Source: Larix kaempferi
Lineage: Eukaryota > Streptophyta > Pinopsida > Pinales > Pinaceae
Assembly: GCA_027924585.1 (NCBI GenBank)
Contig: BSBM01000826.1
Location: forward strand, 11,253,501-11,317,500
Length of the DNA: 64,000 bases
Direction: 5' to 3'
The notes beneath the pieces are model-generated. The model did no database searches. It saw nothing but the letters and a program-made list of their open reading frames with translations, and was not told the DNA's origin. Position numbers and translations under genes: made by a program. This document shows, piece by piece, positions 33,836-44,605 of this stretch. How positions within the stretch are numbered: position 1 is the stretch's first letter; each line of letters begins with the position of its first letter.

Positions 33836-34753
33836 ATTTAGCTAAAACATTTATATACATATTATATTATTGATAAAATAGCCTTCAAATTTTCCCATAT
33901 ATTAGAGAGATTCCCCCTTTTATTATACATATAAATTTTGGGGGGTTCTTAAAATTATCCCTCGTAGAAGGGATGAGACAAGTCATGGAGTATTTCAACA
34001 CACACATGAAAAAGCAAAAGGTCAAACATGAGGTAATGGAAACTAAGTTGAATGCATGCATTTGAAGTGTGGTAAGCTTTCTAGTCATTTTGAAATGAAC
34101 TATAACATAATTATGGTGCTTATGCAAGGGTTCCCAACCTAGAGTGAATCATCCATTTTTTCATTGTTAAAAATAAGTTATGTTTTTATTTTGTACCGTT
34201 ATGAAGAAGTGTGATGGGTCAAGGTAAATTGAATAGAATTTATAAAAAAAATTGTTTAGCTCATCTATAAAGTTGCAATCCAAAAACAATCTTTAAAAAA
34301 ATAGAAAAATTAAAATAAAATAGAAAAATCATTTCACCAAATTATTAACCATATTCTTAAAAACAAAATTAATAAAAAAATATGAGTTAACTAAATTATA
34401 ACTATATTCTTTTCCTTTCCTTCTTATTTATAAAAAATATTCTTTTCAATCTTTATATAAACTAAAATATACCACTTATGTTTAAAATTTATTAAAAATA
34501 TATCAAATTATATAAATATTAATGTTAATTATTATATATAAGTAACTAAAACAAACTTTAAAAATAAAAATAATAAGATATAAATATTAATGAAGTTTAT
34601 TATATAAATGTGACAAAAATGTCAACCCTATTCTTTTCATTTCCTTTATAAAATGAAATATAATAAACCACATAGCCTTTCAACTGGATGTATACATAAG
34701 AATGGTTCATGAAATACTTGCAACGACGAAAATATTGATGCAAATTTATTTCC
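33836..34753. other. AT-rich spacer downstream of the ABI4-like gene
   Basis: No gene recognised. It is very AT-rich from 34200 to 34680 with low-complexity A/T runs. A 28-base segment at 34203-34230 recurs exactly at 40171-40198. Confidence 0.45.
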
Positions 34754-34893
34754 ATAGTAAATCATATTTATTTCCAAAACCAAAATTCTCCGCTCGGTTC
34801 TATACTGAACCAAACATAAAGAAATAGTAAATCATATTTATTTCCAAAACAAAAATTCTCCGGTGGGTTCTATACTGAACCAAACATAAAGAA
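34754..34893. repeat. 70-bp tandem duplication spanning the ABI4-like stop codon
   Basis: 34754-34823 and 34824-34893 are near-identical 70-bp copies. The right copy holds the last codons and stop of the ABI4-like gene; the left copy repeats the same codons and stop as non-coding 3' sequence. Confidence 0.85.
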
Positions 34894-35961
34894 ATCATCA
34901 GTATCCAGGTTAGCTTGTCCGTAGTCCTCCTGACTGCGCTGCCACATGAACGGTGGCAACGGTGGTATCTCATACCTCGGAGTCATGCAGGATGGCGTCG
35001 GTGTCGTGGTATTGCAGAGATCTGGGACCAGGATGGCGTCGGTGTCGTGGTGTTGCGGATTAAAAAACGAGTAATCCTGCATGAATGTTGCAGGCATTAG
35101 CATTGCACTGCCCGGGAGGTCACTGAACTGAAGGGCTGCAGATGTGGGGGATCCAGAAAGATCTGGGACCAGGTGAGGCAGTGCAGGGTGTAGGTTTTGA
35201 TCACTGGTCTCGTGATTAAAACACGAGTAATCCTGCATGGATGTTGCAGGCATTAGCATTGCACTGCCGGGGAGGTCACTGAACTGAAGGGCTGCAGATG
35301 TGGGGGATCCGGAGAGATCTGGGACCAGGTAAGGCAGTGCAGGGTGTAGGTTTTGATCAATGGTCTGTTGATTAAAACACGAGTAATCCTGCATTGCACG
35401 ACCCGGGACGTTACTGAACTGAAGGGCTGCAGATGTGGGGGAACCGGAGAGCAGAAAATGGTGTTGGGGATGGGGCATGGAGGTTGCAGGCATTAGCATT
35501 GCACAGCCCGGTACGTCACTGAACTGAAGGGTTGCAGATGGGGGGGAGCCGGAGAGCAGAAAATGGTGTTGGGGCCGGGGCTCGGGGTACGGGCGAGGAT
35601 TTAGGGGCTGCGGACGTGGAAGAAGGGGTCTTAGAGTGGTCAGGTGAGAGGAAACGGGACGGGCAGAAGATGGCTGCAGATTGAACTGCGCTTGGGATCC
35701 ATACAATGCTAAGGCCTCACGGTCATAGGCACGGGCGGCCTCTTGGGCGGTGGTGAAGGTGCCAAGCCATTTACGCTTTCCCTTCCCTGGCTCTTTGATC
35801 TCGGCTACCCATTTCCCCCAGCTACGCTGACGGACTCCTTTGAAGCGAAATTTGTAGTTGTCTGGTCCACCTTTGGTTTTGTTATTCCCATTCACTCGCC
35901 GGGGCTGTGTCTTCGACTTCACTCTGCCAATTTTCTCGGCACCGCTCCCTTCGCCTACCAT
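34870..35961 (-). CDS. ABI4-like: ABI4-like AP2/ERF transcription factor (DREB subfamily)
   Basis: A nuclear DNA-binding regulator, intronless, 363 residues from an ATG with a TATA box about 80 bp upstream. A single AP2 domain spans about residues 37-97 ([19 protein letters not shown], then KWLGTF and [18 protein letters not shown]). Val and Glu at the DREB-determining positions (V-A-E-I-K-E) place it in the DREB group. The motif LRPLLPRP at 110-117 follows the domain as in ABI4, the abscisic acid and sugar response factor that binds CE1-like CACCG elements in angiosperms. Residues from about 130 to 340 are four tandem units of up to 52 residues ([20 protein letters not shown] and variants) that I know of in no ABI4 protein. 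The C-terminus is acidic ([11 protein letters not shown]). No stop or frame break is present, so it is likely functional. Confidence 0.85.
   Translation of the reverse strand: MVGEGSGAEKIGRVKSKTQPRRVNGNNKTKGGPDNYKFRFKGVRQRSWGKWVAEIKEPGKGKRKWLGTFTTAQEAARAYDREALALYGSQAQFNLQPSSARPVSSHLTTLRPLLPRPQPLNPRPYPEPRPQHHFLLSGSPPSATLQFSDVPGCAMLMPATSMPHPQHHFLLSGSPTSAALQFSNVPGRAMQDYSCFNQQTIDQNLHPALPYLVPDLSGSPTSAALQFSDLPGSAMLMPATSMQDYSCFNHETSDQNLHPALPHLVPDLSGSPTSAALQFSDLPGSAMLMPATFMQDYSFFNPQHHDTDAILVPDLCNTTTPTPSCMTPRYEIPPLPPFMWQRSQEDYGQANLDTDDFFMFGSV
35077..35550 (-). repeat. 156-bp coding tandem repeat in the ABI4-like gene
   Basis: Equivalent points lie at 35077, 35233 and 35389, exactly 156 bp (52 codons) apart, with a fourth, more diverged and shorter unit near 35483. 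Because the period is a multiple of three, the frame stays open. Units differ by a missing block (for example the MLMPATSM segment is absent in one). Confidence 0.85.
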
Positions 35962-36039
35962 TTTCCCTTCTAGTATTTTTCCCTTATGCTTCTCAATCGT
36001 TACAAGCGGGGGTGCATTTTATTTCTTTTGGCGCCCAGG

Positions 36040-36047
36040 TTTTATAG
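36040..36047 (-). promoter_or_regulatory. TATA box of the ABI4-like gene
   Basis: The minus strand reads ctataaaa about 80 bp upstream of the ATG. A transcription start about 30 bp downstream would leave a 5' leader of about 50 nt. Confidence 0.6.
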
Positions 36048-36090
36048 ATGAAAACGACGCAAGGGGAGCAGTTGGCCACCCAGCTTTCTC

Positions 36091-36250
36091 GGTTTACATC
36101 GGCTAACGCACTAAACCCTAGTTTGGCGGCAGTTTGAAAGAATGGGTATAGATTGCCATTGGCTAACGCCGTAAACCCTAGTTGGGCGGCAGTGTGAAAG
36201 AATGGGTTTACATTGCCATTGGCTAACGCAGTAAACCCTAGTGGGTGCAG
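36091..36250 (-). promoter_or_regulatory. 60-bp promoter repeat with teloboxes, CCAAT boxes and GCC cores
   Basis: Plus-strand aaacccta occurs at 36113-36120, 36173-36180 and 36233-36240, exactly 60 bp apart. Each is preceded by ggctaacg, which in two units follows gccattggc, giving AGCCAAT on the minus strand; the leftmost unit has catcggc instead. Between units lies ggcggcagt, giving GCCGCC on the minus strand. The repeat sits 45-200 bp upstream of the TATA box. Confidence 0.7.
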
Positions 36251-37019
36251 TTCATAAGTGATCATGATATCGTTGTCAATTTAGGGTTGTGTATCATTAG
36301 GCGTGTTTGAACAAATAAGATGAGCAAAGTAGATCATTAATTGCGTCGTTCCGTATGGATCCACTACTTTTGCTTGATGAGAAGCAGAGCACGCGGTATT
36401 TGTGGAGATTCATCCCCATCGTCTTGGAAATCAAAATATGTTCCGCTGGTAAATTAATAATCAGACACGGCTTCTTCGTTTACAGCTAAACTCATTCTTG
36501 ATTATATTTTTGTTCTCACGAACAGCTAAACGGATTCCTTTGGCCTTTCAACTGATCAAGTAATTTGCCGGAATCCTTTGGTCTTCATTTCCATATAGTA
36601 GAAACATGTCCGGAATCCTTATAATACGGCCAGCGTTGGGGCATGGTATTTAAAACCTAGATGAATATCGGTAGGTTTATCTTTTCAAAAAAATAGGAGA
36701 TTGAGGAAGGATTCTTCGACTAACATTTGTTGTAGTGAAATTTATTTTTGTTAAATTTAATAACAATTTAATAAACAATAGGTAAACTTTATTATGAATC
36801 GAAATTTTGCTAATTAGTGGGCTTTTTCAAAACAATAACCAAAAAATATTTATCACACATAACAACCAAAAGAGTAATGACTATGTGACCATGATGTATA
36901 AACCACAAATCATTACAAGAAACACATTTTTATATCCAAAGAGTAGCATCTTCCTCGAGTAGTAAAAAACATATATAGTGCCCCTCATGGGAATAAGCTT
37001 AGAAACTATCTATATAGAA
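36251..37019. other. Upstream intergenic region, no gene seen
   Basis: The distal promoter of the ABI4-like gene merging into AT-rich DNA. No domain-bearing frame was found. Confidence 0.4.
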
Positions 37020-38708
37020 TAAATAAAACTCCACTTTCATTAAGGTCTAGAAGTTCTTTGCTACCATCATTCAGGTCTAAGAGAGAGAAAGGGCATCCAC
37101 CTCCGCATTTAGCTATTTGAAAACATTTACGAAATAGATCCGATCGAATGCCTCAATCAAATCTCTAATCAAATCCTAGAGCCTAGACAAATCAAGATTG
37201 TTCATCACAACTTTCTTTTGTTCCTATCCAATAACCACCTCGAACCTCTAGGCATGAAAAATATGTTAATCCCAAAGCATACAAAAGCATCCATAAGGAA
37301 ACTAATGCCAACTTTCCAAGTACCCCTCGTAGCCCCATCGAAAAAATCCCAAGGGATGTCAAAGTCAAGTTTAGTCATTTTAACCTCGAGATTCTTCTTT
37401 ACCTTTGTTGGAGCCTTAAACTCCAAATATTGTTTGTAAATAAGATGTGTTGTTACTTCTGGAGGTACCAAACGATCTTCAAAAATAGTAGTATTGTGCA
37501 CCCACGGAAAAAATCCCAAGGGATGTCAAAGTCAAGTTTAGTCATTTTAACCTCGAGATTCTTCTTTACCTTTGTTGGAACCTTAAACTCCAAATATTGT
37601 TTGTAAATAAGATGTGTTGTTACTTCTGGTGGTACCAAACGATCTTCAAAAATAGTAGTATTGTGCACTCACCAAATGCCATTTACAAGAAGGCTAGGAA
37701 AAGCTTTGAGCTCAAAGACCTAAGAGTCCACCCACCACATTTTTAAATAATTTTCCAAGGAAAGACAATCCCATCAATATTTTGGATTTAAATCTTTCAT
37801 GGCTTATGTCCAAACTTATTTCACATAACCACAATTGAATCTCAAATGACAAATGAATTCCTCTTCGTGTTTGCACAACACACATTGACTCGGGCCTATC
37901 CACCCTCTCTTCCAACCATTATCCCAAGTCATACTTTTATTTTTTAAGGTGAGTGAGTACAATTTTTTCTTTGATATCAGAAACTTAATTTTCCACAACA
38001 ATGACCACCACCATACACCATCCCCTTGGAAAGATTCCTCGGAAGTTGCTTCATGCCCAAGCTTTTCTATGAGCACACTTGTTCCTTGGTTCTTTTTCCA
38101 AACCAAGGTGTGTGGAAATTGAGAAAGAACAATAAAATTGAGCTTACAAATCCTCATATAAGCCTACCATAGAACCTTCAGACTATCATCTAGAGCAAGG
38201 TCGAGTGCTTCCTTCTAGTGAAAATATCAATTTTCCTCTACACTTGCATCTCTTAAATGATAAATACCCTGAGAATGAAGGATTTCAATTCACTCCTCAT
38301 GAAGAGTGTAGGCATACTCTACCCCTACCAAAGGATCATCCTCAATTCACATACTTCTGCCATCCTCAATTCTCCAAATAGTCCACTTCCCAATCAACTA
38401 GAATGCATCTATAAATTCCTTTCACACAATAGAACTTGATTTTTCTGTTTTTCAATATAATTGGAACCAATCCACCATAGACATATCTTTCAAATATTTG
38501 GAGCTCATGCAATTTCCCCATAATGAATCATTATAGAGCATTCGCAAAAGGGTTTTTCCAACCAATACTTCCAAAAAAAGGGGCAAATTTCATAGACCCC
38601 AACCTTCCATGATTCATCTTTTTTAGACATGCTAGCTTGCTCCATTTGACCAACATAATACCTTCCTTCTATTAAAGATACAACATCATGAGTCATTCTC
38701 CGGGTCAA
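37020..38708 (-). pseudogene. LINE ORF2 C-terminal fragment with zf-RVT and RNase H
   Basis: Minus-strand frames give a reverse-transcriptase zinc-binding region at 38157-37816: WWWSLLWKIKFLISKKKLYS, then KSMTWDNGWKRGWIGPSQC and CVLCKHEEEFICHLRFNC. It is followed by a linker (NTTIFEDRLVPPEVTTHLIY) and the start of an RNase H (PWDFFDGATRG). Plant L1 elements of one clade carry this RNase H after zf-RVT. Several stops, frame changes and a 167-bp internal duplication are present. The part from 38160 to 38708 is probably the preceding RT-C-terminal segment, with weak support. Confidence 0.65.
37340..37673. repeat. 167-bp tandem duplication within the LINE fragment
   Basis: 37340-37506 and 37507-37673 are near-identical copies, each starting gaaaaaatcccaagggatgt. 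As 167 is not a multiple of three, the duplication shifts the frame. Confidence 0.85.
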
Positions 38709-38716
38709 TTGTGTGT

Positions 38717-40003
38717 GTCATTATTGAGCCTTGTGTATCGACGTAGTGCCTTATAGGAGCTTGAGTAGGAATTAGGAAACTTGGAGAAGAAACTTGAGTT
38801 GGACTCAAGAATGGTTAAGCTTTATGTCTTGAGGAACGTGCTTTGTATGCCAAAGTGATGATGTTGCATAGTCTTGCTAGTCAAAGCTAAGGTCTTGTGT
38901 GTCAAGAGAGATCCTCATGTGTTGAGGTGGTGCCTAATGTGTTGAGGTGATTCTTTGCATGTCGAATCATGTATGTTGTGTGATGTACTACTAACCATGG
39001 TTGAGTTGTTAAGTCTCCCCTAGGGACTAGCCACCGCTAGAGTGAATTACTTTAGCATTTATTAATTTGGAACGATAGTAGGACAATATGATCACATCAT
39101 TGGGAAAATATCCTTAGTATATTTGATATGATAATTAAGATGGTACATGTGGACCATGCAGATACGACAAGATATAAAGGTAAGATATGATAAGATATGA
39201 GAGAATTTGAATGGCACATAAAATAATTAATTAAGAGAGAATTTGAATTCTTAAACTTCAGTGAAGACTTCAGTAAATCAAAGGAGAACTCGAATCGATC
39301 ACTACAATGATGTTAACAAGAAAGAATAAGTTAAGAGAGTTAACTAAGTGATAACAAAGAAGATCTAGTTAACTAAGTATTATTGCATGAAAACACTTAT
39401 GTTAAACTGAAAGATTACATTGATGTTAAACTAAAAGACGACACTTGAGTTGTGACATTGCATGGCGACACTTAAGTTAGCCACTTAACTAAGTGGGAAA
39501 TATTTCAGTTAAGGGGTGAGGTCATTATAAGACTCAATTGAGTGAGTTAATGCACTGCATAAGATGTGGGGCGCTCTTCTTCATGCAAGATTGATACATC
39601 GAGATGGAGGGCGAGTTCATCATGAAGTCACGAGATATTTAAATAGAAGTTGATGCATGTGAAGGAAATATAAATATGTTATACACGATTGATGAATTCA
39701 ATGTGAAGTGAATACTCTTCTCCCTTGAAGGAAAGGCGATTCTCTCTCTGCAGGATATTATTCTGATTCTCCCTTCATTATCTTTCATTTTCTTTATAAT
39801 TGCACCAGGGGTGCTTGATGTAAAATAAATTCGCTGCTATCTATCAATATACTAAGCAATCCTTTTGCTGGGGTTTTATCCCTCGAGACATAGAGGGTTT
39901 CCCCAGGGTCAATTCATGTGTCAAATGTGATTCCTTATGTGTATCATTGTTATTTGATTTCAAGTACTATTATATTTTCAAATTAAAGATAACAAAATTA
40001 ACA
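38717..40003 (+). repeat. Ty1-copia LTR (copy 2)
   Basis: 38941-40003 matches 1-1063 throughout, and the segment ends taaca directly before a primer-site-like sequence. A start at 38717 (TGTCATTATTGAGCC) is inferred from the end of LINE homology and a TG; it is not confirmed. A tataaatatg motif lies near 39671-39680. Confidence 0.7.
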
Positions 40004-40165
40004 TGCTATCAGATCTCAAGGCATGAAAGATCTAAGTTCAACAATCAATATTCAACATACATAGATTCTGAGTGTGCAAAGTACTTGAAGAATTATGGCC
40101 TCAATATTAGTGAGACTGAAAGACCGTCTTGAAGGAACTTCAAACTTCAATACTTGGAAGGCCAT
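40004..40165 (+). pseudogene. copia primer site and gag start (copy 2)
   Basis: tgctatcaga at 40004-40013 is the copia primer site with one change. The ATG at 40095 begins MASILVRLKDRLEGTSNFNT and continues WKA, then homology to gag stops at about 40165 and unrelated sequence follows. Only about 24 codons of gag remain. The copy differs from 1155 at a few residues. Confidence 0.7.
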
Positions 40166-40868
40166 AATTCGAAGAAGTGTGATGGGTCAAGGTAAATTCA
40201 ATCAGAGTTTGGAGGTGATGCATTCGCCCTCCTTGATTGCATGCTTCTTATGTTCTTCTATTCGATCATTGGCACATGTTCTCATAGTTTCCTTGAATAT
40301 GGAGGACACTACCATTTGCTTGGGTTCATGTCTTAGGAACATTTTTATGATTTTGGTTTTGATCTCACCCTTGCTGGTTCGAAGGAGATCACAAGAAACC
40401 ATCTATCAATTCTTGGAGTTGATTTAACTTCCATTGATCAGAAGTTCAAGTTTGAATAGAAATTAGATCTGATCGGAGCTAGTGCTACCTCAGTTGCTTC
40501 GAATCATAGGTTCCAAAATGTTATTCATATTTTGGGATTTGTTCTCAGCATGTTTGGTTTGAATATAAAGTTCAGGAAACCTCCAGATTCATTTGCATCC
40601 ACTACAGTAGAACTCAAGCACATGATTTTGGAGCATGATCCACTTCTTCCCAAGAGGAAGATACCTCTAGAAATTGAATCAAGCATCACACCTACTTGAT
40701 TCTTGAGCAACAATTTTTGGCGTGTTTCAATCTATCTTCAGGGGGGCGGGTTGTTCCCACTGGGTTTCCCCTCTTTCCTCACATTTTGTTTAGATTGTTG
40801 TACAGGGTGAACTTTGGTCTCAGTAACCACGACCCTATTTTTTCAATTATTTTTTCCACATAGTCTAG
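40166..40868 (+). other. Unassigned element-derived sequence
   Basis: A plus-strand stretch near 40455-40700 could encode about 80 codons (segments IHILGFVLSMFGLNIKF and LEHDPLLPKRKIPLEIE) before a stop. I do not recognise it. It may be the 3' end of a coding region of the element whose LTR-like sequence begins at 40879. Confidence 0.3.
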
Positions 40869-41564
40869 CTTAAGGGGGGTTTTGGAATATTCTCACCATT
40901 ATTATCTTGGTTTTGCATGCATTGCATGCAATTTTCATGCACGCATGCATTCCATGCAGCATTGCATGCATCCATGCATCAGCAGTGGAGTCTCCTAGCA
41001 TATACTTCCTATTCCCCCCCCCCCCCTTTAGCTTTCTTCTGGTCATTATTATCCCTCCTAGATATTCATGCATCCCTGTTTCTATCAATCGAGTTTCAAA
41101 TGAGCCCTCCTGCACAAATTTAGGAGATCTATCAGTCAGTTCCATGATTTATTGAACCGTGTCCCATTGATTTCTCATCTAACTGACTATAGCTCGTAGT
41201 TGATTCCTACTGGGTGTAGGAGCTCCCTCCTTGACAACTAAGAACTAGTATGCGCCCTCGTTGGAGTCTCCTTCCCTATTTTTTTCCCACATGGTTTATT
41301 TATGCTCAGTTCTACTCTAGTTGACTAATCATTAACCATCAATGGCCACTTGACCTTATCGGGAGATGGTTCCAATGTAAACTAAGACATGACTTGAGGA
41401 GAATTTGAAATCTCCTAGGGGTATTGAATTCATTCTATTGTATTGTACCATTATTTTTCTAGCTTATAGCTGATGAATGTATCAACAACAATTTTCTCAC
41501 ATCTTTTGAGTTTATGAGTGAATTTGATGATACTTCTTGCTAATTCTTCTCTTCAATTAACATA
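40869..41564 (+). repeat. LTR-like sequence with polypurine tract
   Basis: cttaagggggg at about 40869-40879 resembles a polypurine tract and is followed by ttttggaatattctcacc, close to a TGTTGGAATATT LTR start. The segment could end at caattaaca near 41564. It contains a C run near 41015-41028 and the CATGCA cluster at 40916-40980. No partner LTR or target duplication was found. Confidence 0.4.
40916..40980. promoter_or_regulatory. Cluster of seven CATGCA (RY/Sph) motifs
   Basis: Seven copies of catgca occur within about 65 bp. CATGCA is the RY core bound by B3-domain seed regulators (ABI3/FUS3/LEC2 family). The cluster lies in an LTR-like sequence, and whether it acts is unknown. Confidence 0.45.
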
Positions 41565-41688
41565 GTGAAATTGTGAGGTTTGTTCAAGCTTAGTGATATA
41601 CACCTGTGGAATTGGACATGGAAAATGATATTATCATATAGATAGAACTTGTCAAGGTAAAAGAACTAAAGGGAAATCTTGTTTTAAA

Positions 41689-42360
41689 ATGTATCATTCC
41701 ACCATAGACCACCTCATTACTCTTAAAGTCATTGTAGAGGAATGTCGCAATAATAAGCTCAATATCCTTTGTTTATTTGTGCACTTTAGAAAACCTTTTG
41801 ATAAAATACCTCAACATAACTTGTTGAAAAGATTAGAAGAGTTAATGGTTCCTTTTGAGTTGAGAGTTGACGCAAGGTTGTAAAAGAATGCCACTGCCAA
41901 TTTTAAGAACACTAAGGGTTGGTCGGAAGATATTAATTGTAATATAAGAGTTAAGAAAGTTTGCCCCATATCCCCTACCCTTTTTGGTATATACATTGAT
42001 AAAGTTAGAAATATTTTGAATAGAGGAAGGCTTCATTGGTACGATGTTAGCATGAATTGTCATCATCCTCATTTATGCTGATGATATTATTCTTTTGGAA
42101 AGATGTCCCTCTCATCTTGATAATCAATTAAGAATTCTCAAGGGTTTCTACTATGATATGGGCATGACTTTCAATACTGACAAAATCTATAAAGGCCAGA
42201 TATGCTCATTTTTTATAACAACTTAGAGGAAGGGACACCCTACAAATATCTTGGGATTGATATCCATCACAATATTAATTGGAACTACAACATCGAGAAA
42301 ACGATCGATGTAGGGTGGAAAGAAAGATACTTTCGGGATAAGGAATAATGATCAATAATC
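41689..42360 (+). pseudogene. LINE reverse transcriptase fragment (second LINE family)
   Basis: Plus-strand RT motifs: NILCLFVHFRKPFDKIPQHN (normally FxDFxKAFD), VKKVCPISPTLFGIYIDKV (normally V.QGCPLSPTLF), the catalytic YADD in LIYADDIIL, then NMGMTF-like YYDMGMTFNTDKI and YKYLGIDIHHNINW. The pattern differs from the L1 element at 12080 and resembles other plant-hosted LINE clades. Stops and frame shifts interrupt it, and only about 220 codons remain. Confidence 0.65.
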
Positions 42361-43192
42361 ACTTAGAATTATATGATGTCCTCTATGGTATAGCTACAAT
42401 GCAAAGAAAGTTATGATGATTGGTGATTCCTCTATTATCTTTAAACAAATGCAAAATCAAAATGAATAGGAAGGATCATTATCATTTAGAAACTTTCAAA
42501 AAGTCTTTGTACATCTTCCTACTTTAGAAGATATTAAGATTTCCATGTTCAAAGATCGAAAAATGGTTTAGTTGATCAATAACAAATCAAATGATGGAGT
42601 TTATTTGGATATCATGTCTCATTAAAAATGGGAACGCCAAGAGAGGTATTGGCTACCTTAGTTTATTCGCGACAACTCTCATGAAGATATCATGTAGTTG
42701 TAACACCTTCAAACATGAATGACCAAGATTTGGCATAGTTCCTTTGAGGAATGAAAAACATTTGGCATAGTTCCTTGTAGGAATGACCAACATTTGACAT
42801 GCTTTAATGCATGTAACCCATGTAAGTCTAATCCATCACTGAGGGAGTATTAACACTCCCCCATGCCTCATGTTCCTTCACACTTGTGACAATGGATTAG
42901 GTATGTTGGTCTAGAAGGGTAGGAAAAAACTTCTTCTTGATGGGAGGTTTGGAATAATTGGTCTCAATGTTGGTTTGTGTATTGGTTGGGTCATTTCCAC
43001 TTAGCCTTTGAATGAGGTAAGATCCTCTACACTAGGCGGTGTGTCCTTTTGAATTTCAAGTTTTTTTTCTTCCATCCTTCCCCTCCTCAATGAATTTACT
43101 ATTATTCAATTTTTCGGAGATATATGGTTGGAGTGCAACCCAATTATCCATGAAGATAGTTAAGCCTCCTTTTTAAAATTTCTCAAGCCTAG
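42361..43192. other. No gene seen
   Basis: The left part may continue a decayed element (a short stretch reading MIGDSSIIFKQMQNQNE near 42416). A 42-bp-scale direct repeat with tttggcatagttcctt is present at about 42728-42775. The rest is unassigned up to the first LTR of the array. Confidence 0.4.
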
Positions 43193-44393
43193 TGTTAGAA
43201 CTCGGATTTTCCTTGGGCTATATCAAAGAAACCCCGAGGTAACCTATTTCAAACCAATCTTTAGACTGAAAGTTGGCCTCCTTCAGCCAAAGAGGGCTCT
43301 CTCAACAAATCTGCCATCCAAAGTCACTACGACAGCAGTTTGACAATGAAACCCAAGGGCCAATTTGTAAATTTATAATAACAAAAACTTTGTTGGTTTT
43401 AAATGAGGTGGCTGGATCAACATGAACACGATACCATTGGGCAATGGAGTCGAGAAAACAGAAAAATATGGACCAACAGTTAAACAAATATTTTCATACA
43501 AAGGCAAGATAGCTGTCTTATTACAGTCAATAAGATTTTTTGCAGGTGATAAGGAAATAAATAAAGACATTCCATTAACAACGGGCATCAATTTTGAGAT
43601 GAATCCACTGTTAATTTTAGAGAAATAAATGGATACTCAGATGCGGATAAATCGAGGCACAGAACATGAATCTCAATCTATATGAACGTTCATCTAAGCA
43701 TATAAGAAAATGACATAATGAAAGGCATAACGAAGAAAGTAAACTTGCACAAGTAGAGAAAGGGAAAGGGTATAGACTGCAATTTTTAAACAACACATGA
43801 ATCTTTGATGAAAAATCTGTTCAGTTCTGAGATCTTTATTAATTTCTAAAAGCCCTTCAAAACACCCGAAATGGGTCTCTCCTTACAGAAAATCCAACCC
43901 CTTACATGTTGTAAAATGCATAATTTATACAAAAATTTGACCTCTAAGCAAACCCTAACTGTATTTTTCTAAAAATAGCTTCTTGGAATAATAAACTAAC
44001 TAATTTTTTACAAATAAAACAAATCTGGAGCGGTTGCAAAATATCTCGAGTGAGAGAATATAGAGGAATTTTGAAATTTTCTTCAAACTGCTAATTCCAG
44101 GGCTTAAAATCATCCTTATTTTCCACCTGTCGAATATCCTAGAAATGAACTTCTATTTGCTATTTCAATGCCCATAAATCTGGATCTTCCTACCACCTAT
44201 GTTCCTTTTCTTTAACTACCTATTGTTTATGTGCCAACCGCTGAATTCTGTCATATATTTTTGCTCATTCCTTTGCCCTCGTCCACTTCATCTTTGACCT
44301 GCTGAGCTGTTCTCCGAGCCCTCGGCAATATCCTCAATATAAACTATGTTTCCTTTGTCTTTGCATATGATATGCCCTGGATCTTCATTTTCC

Positions 44394-44594
44394 TCAAGTA
44401 GCACTCCTTATAAGCAGCAAATCCATTTTGAAAAGAGTCAATAGACCATTATGAATCATGAAAGTCCTAAGCTGGTATATAAAGAATTTAAACTTAATCA
44501 TCAGTTTTTCAGCTTCATTAGCCAAGTCACCATCCTCAAACATCTTTGCCTCAAAACTAGACTCCGTGTGATTTATTAGCACTACATATCTCAC
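44394..44594 (-). pseudogene. tRNA ligase-like fragment 2 in LTR B, frameshifted
   Basis: Same piece as 28528-28779. A short deletion after LTLF changes the frame, so the LRQMK end is read in another frame. Confidence 0.55.
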
Positions 44595-44605
44595 GTAACC
44601 ATTGT

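Noticed and set aside
35743-35973. Plus-strand frame opposite the AP2 domain
   Set aside because: It is antisense to the conserved AP2 coding sequence and shows no domain of its own.
1-40003. The two copia LTRs as the ends of a single 39-kb element
   Set aside because: Both are followed by a primer site and gag start, so both are 5' ends. A 3' LTR would be preceded by a polypurine tract and not followed by gag.
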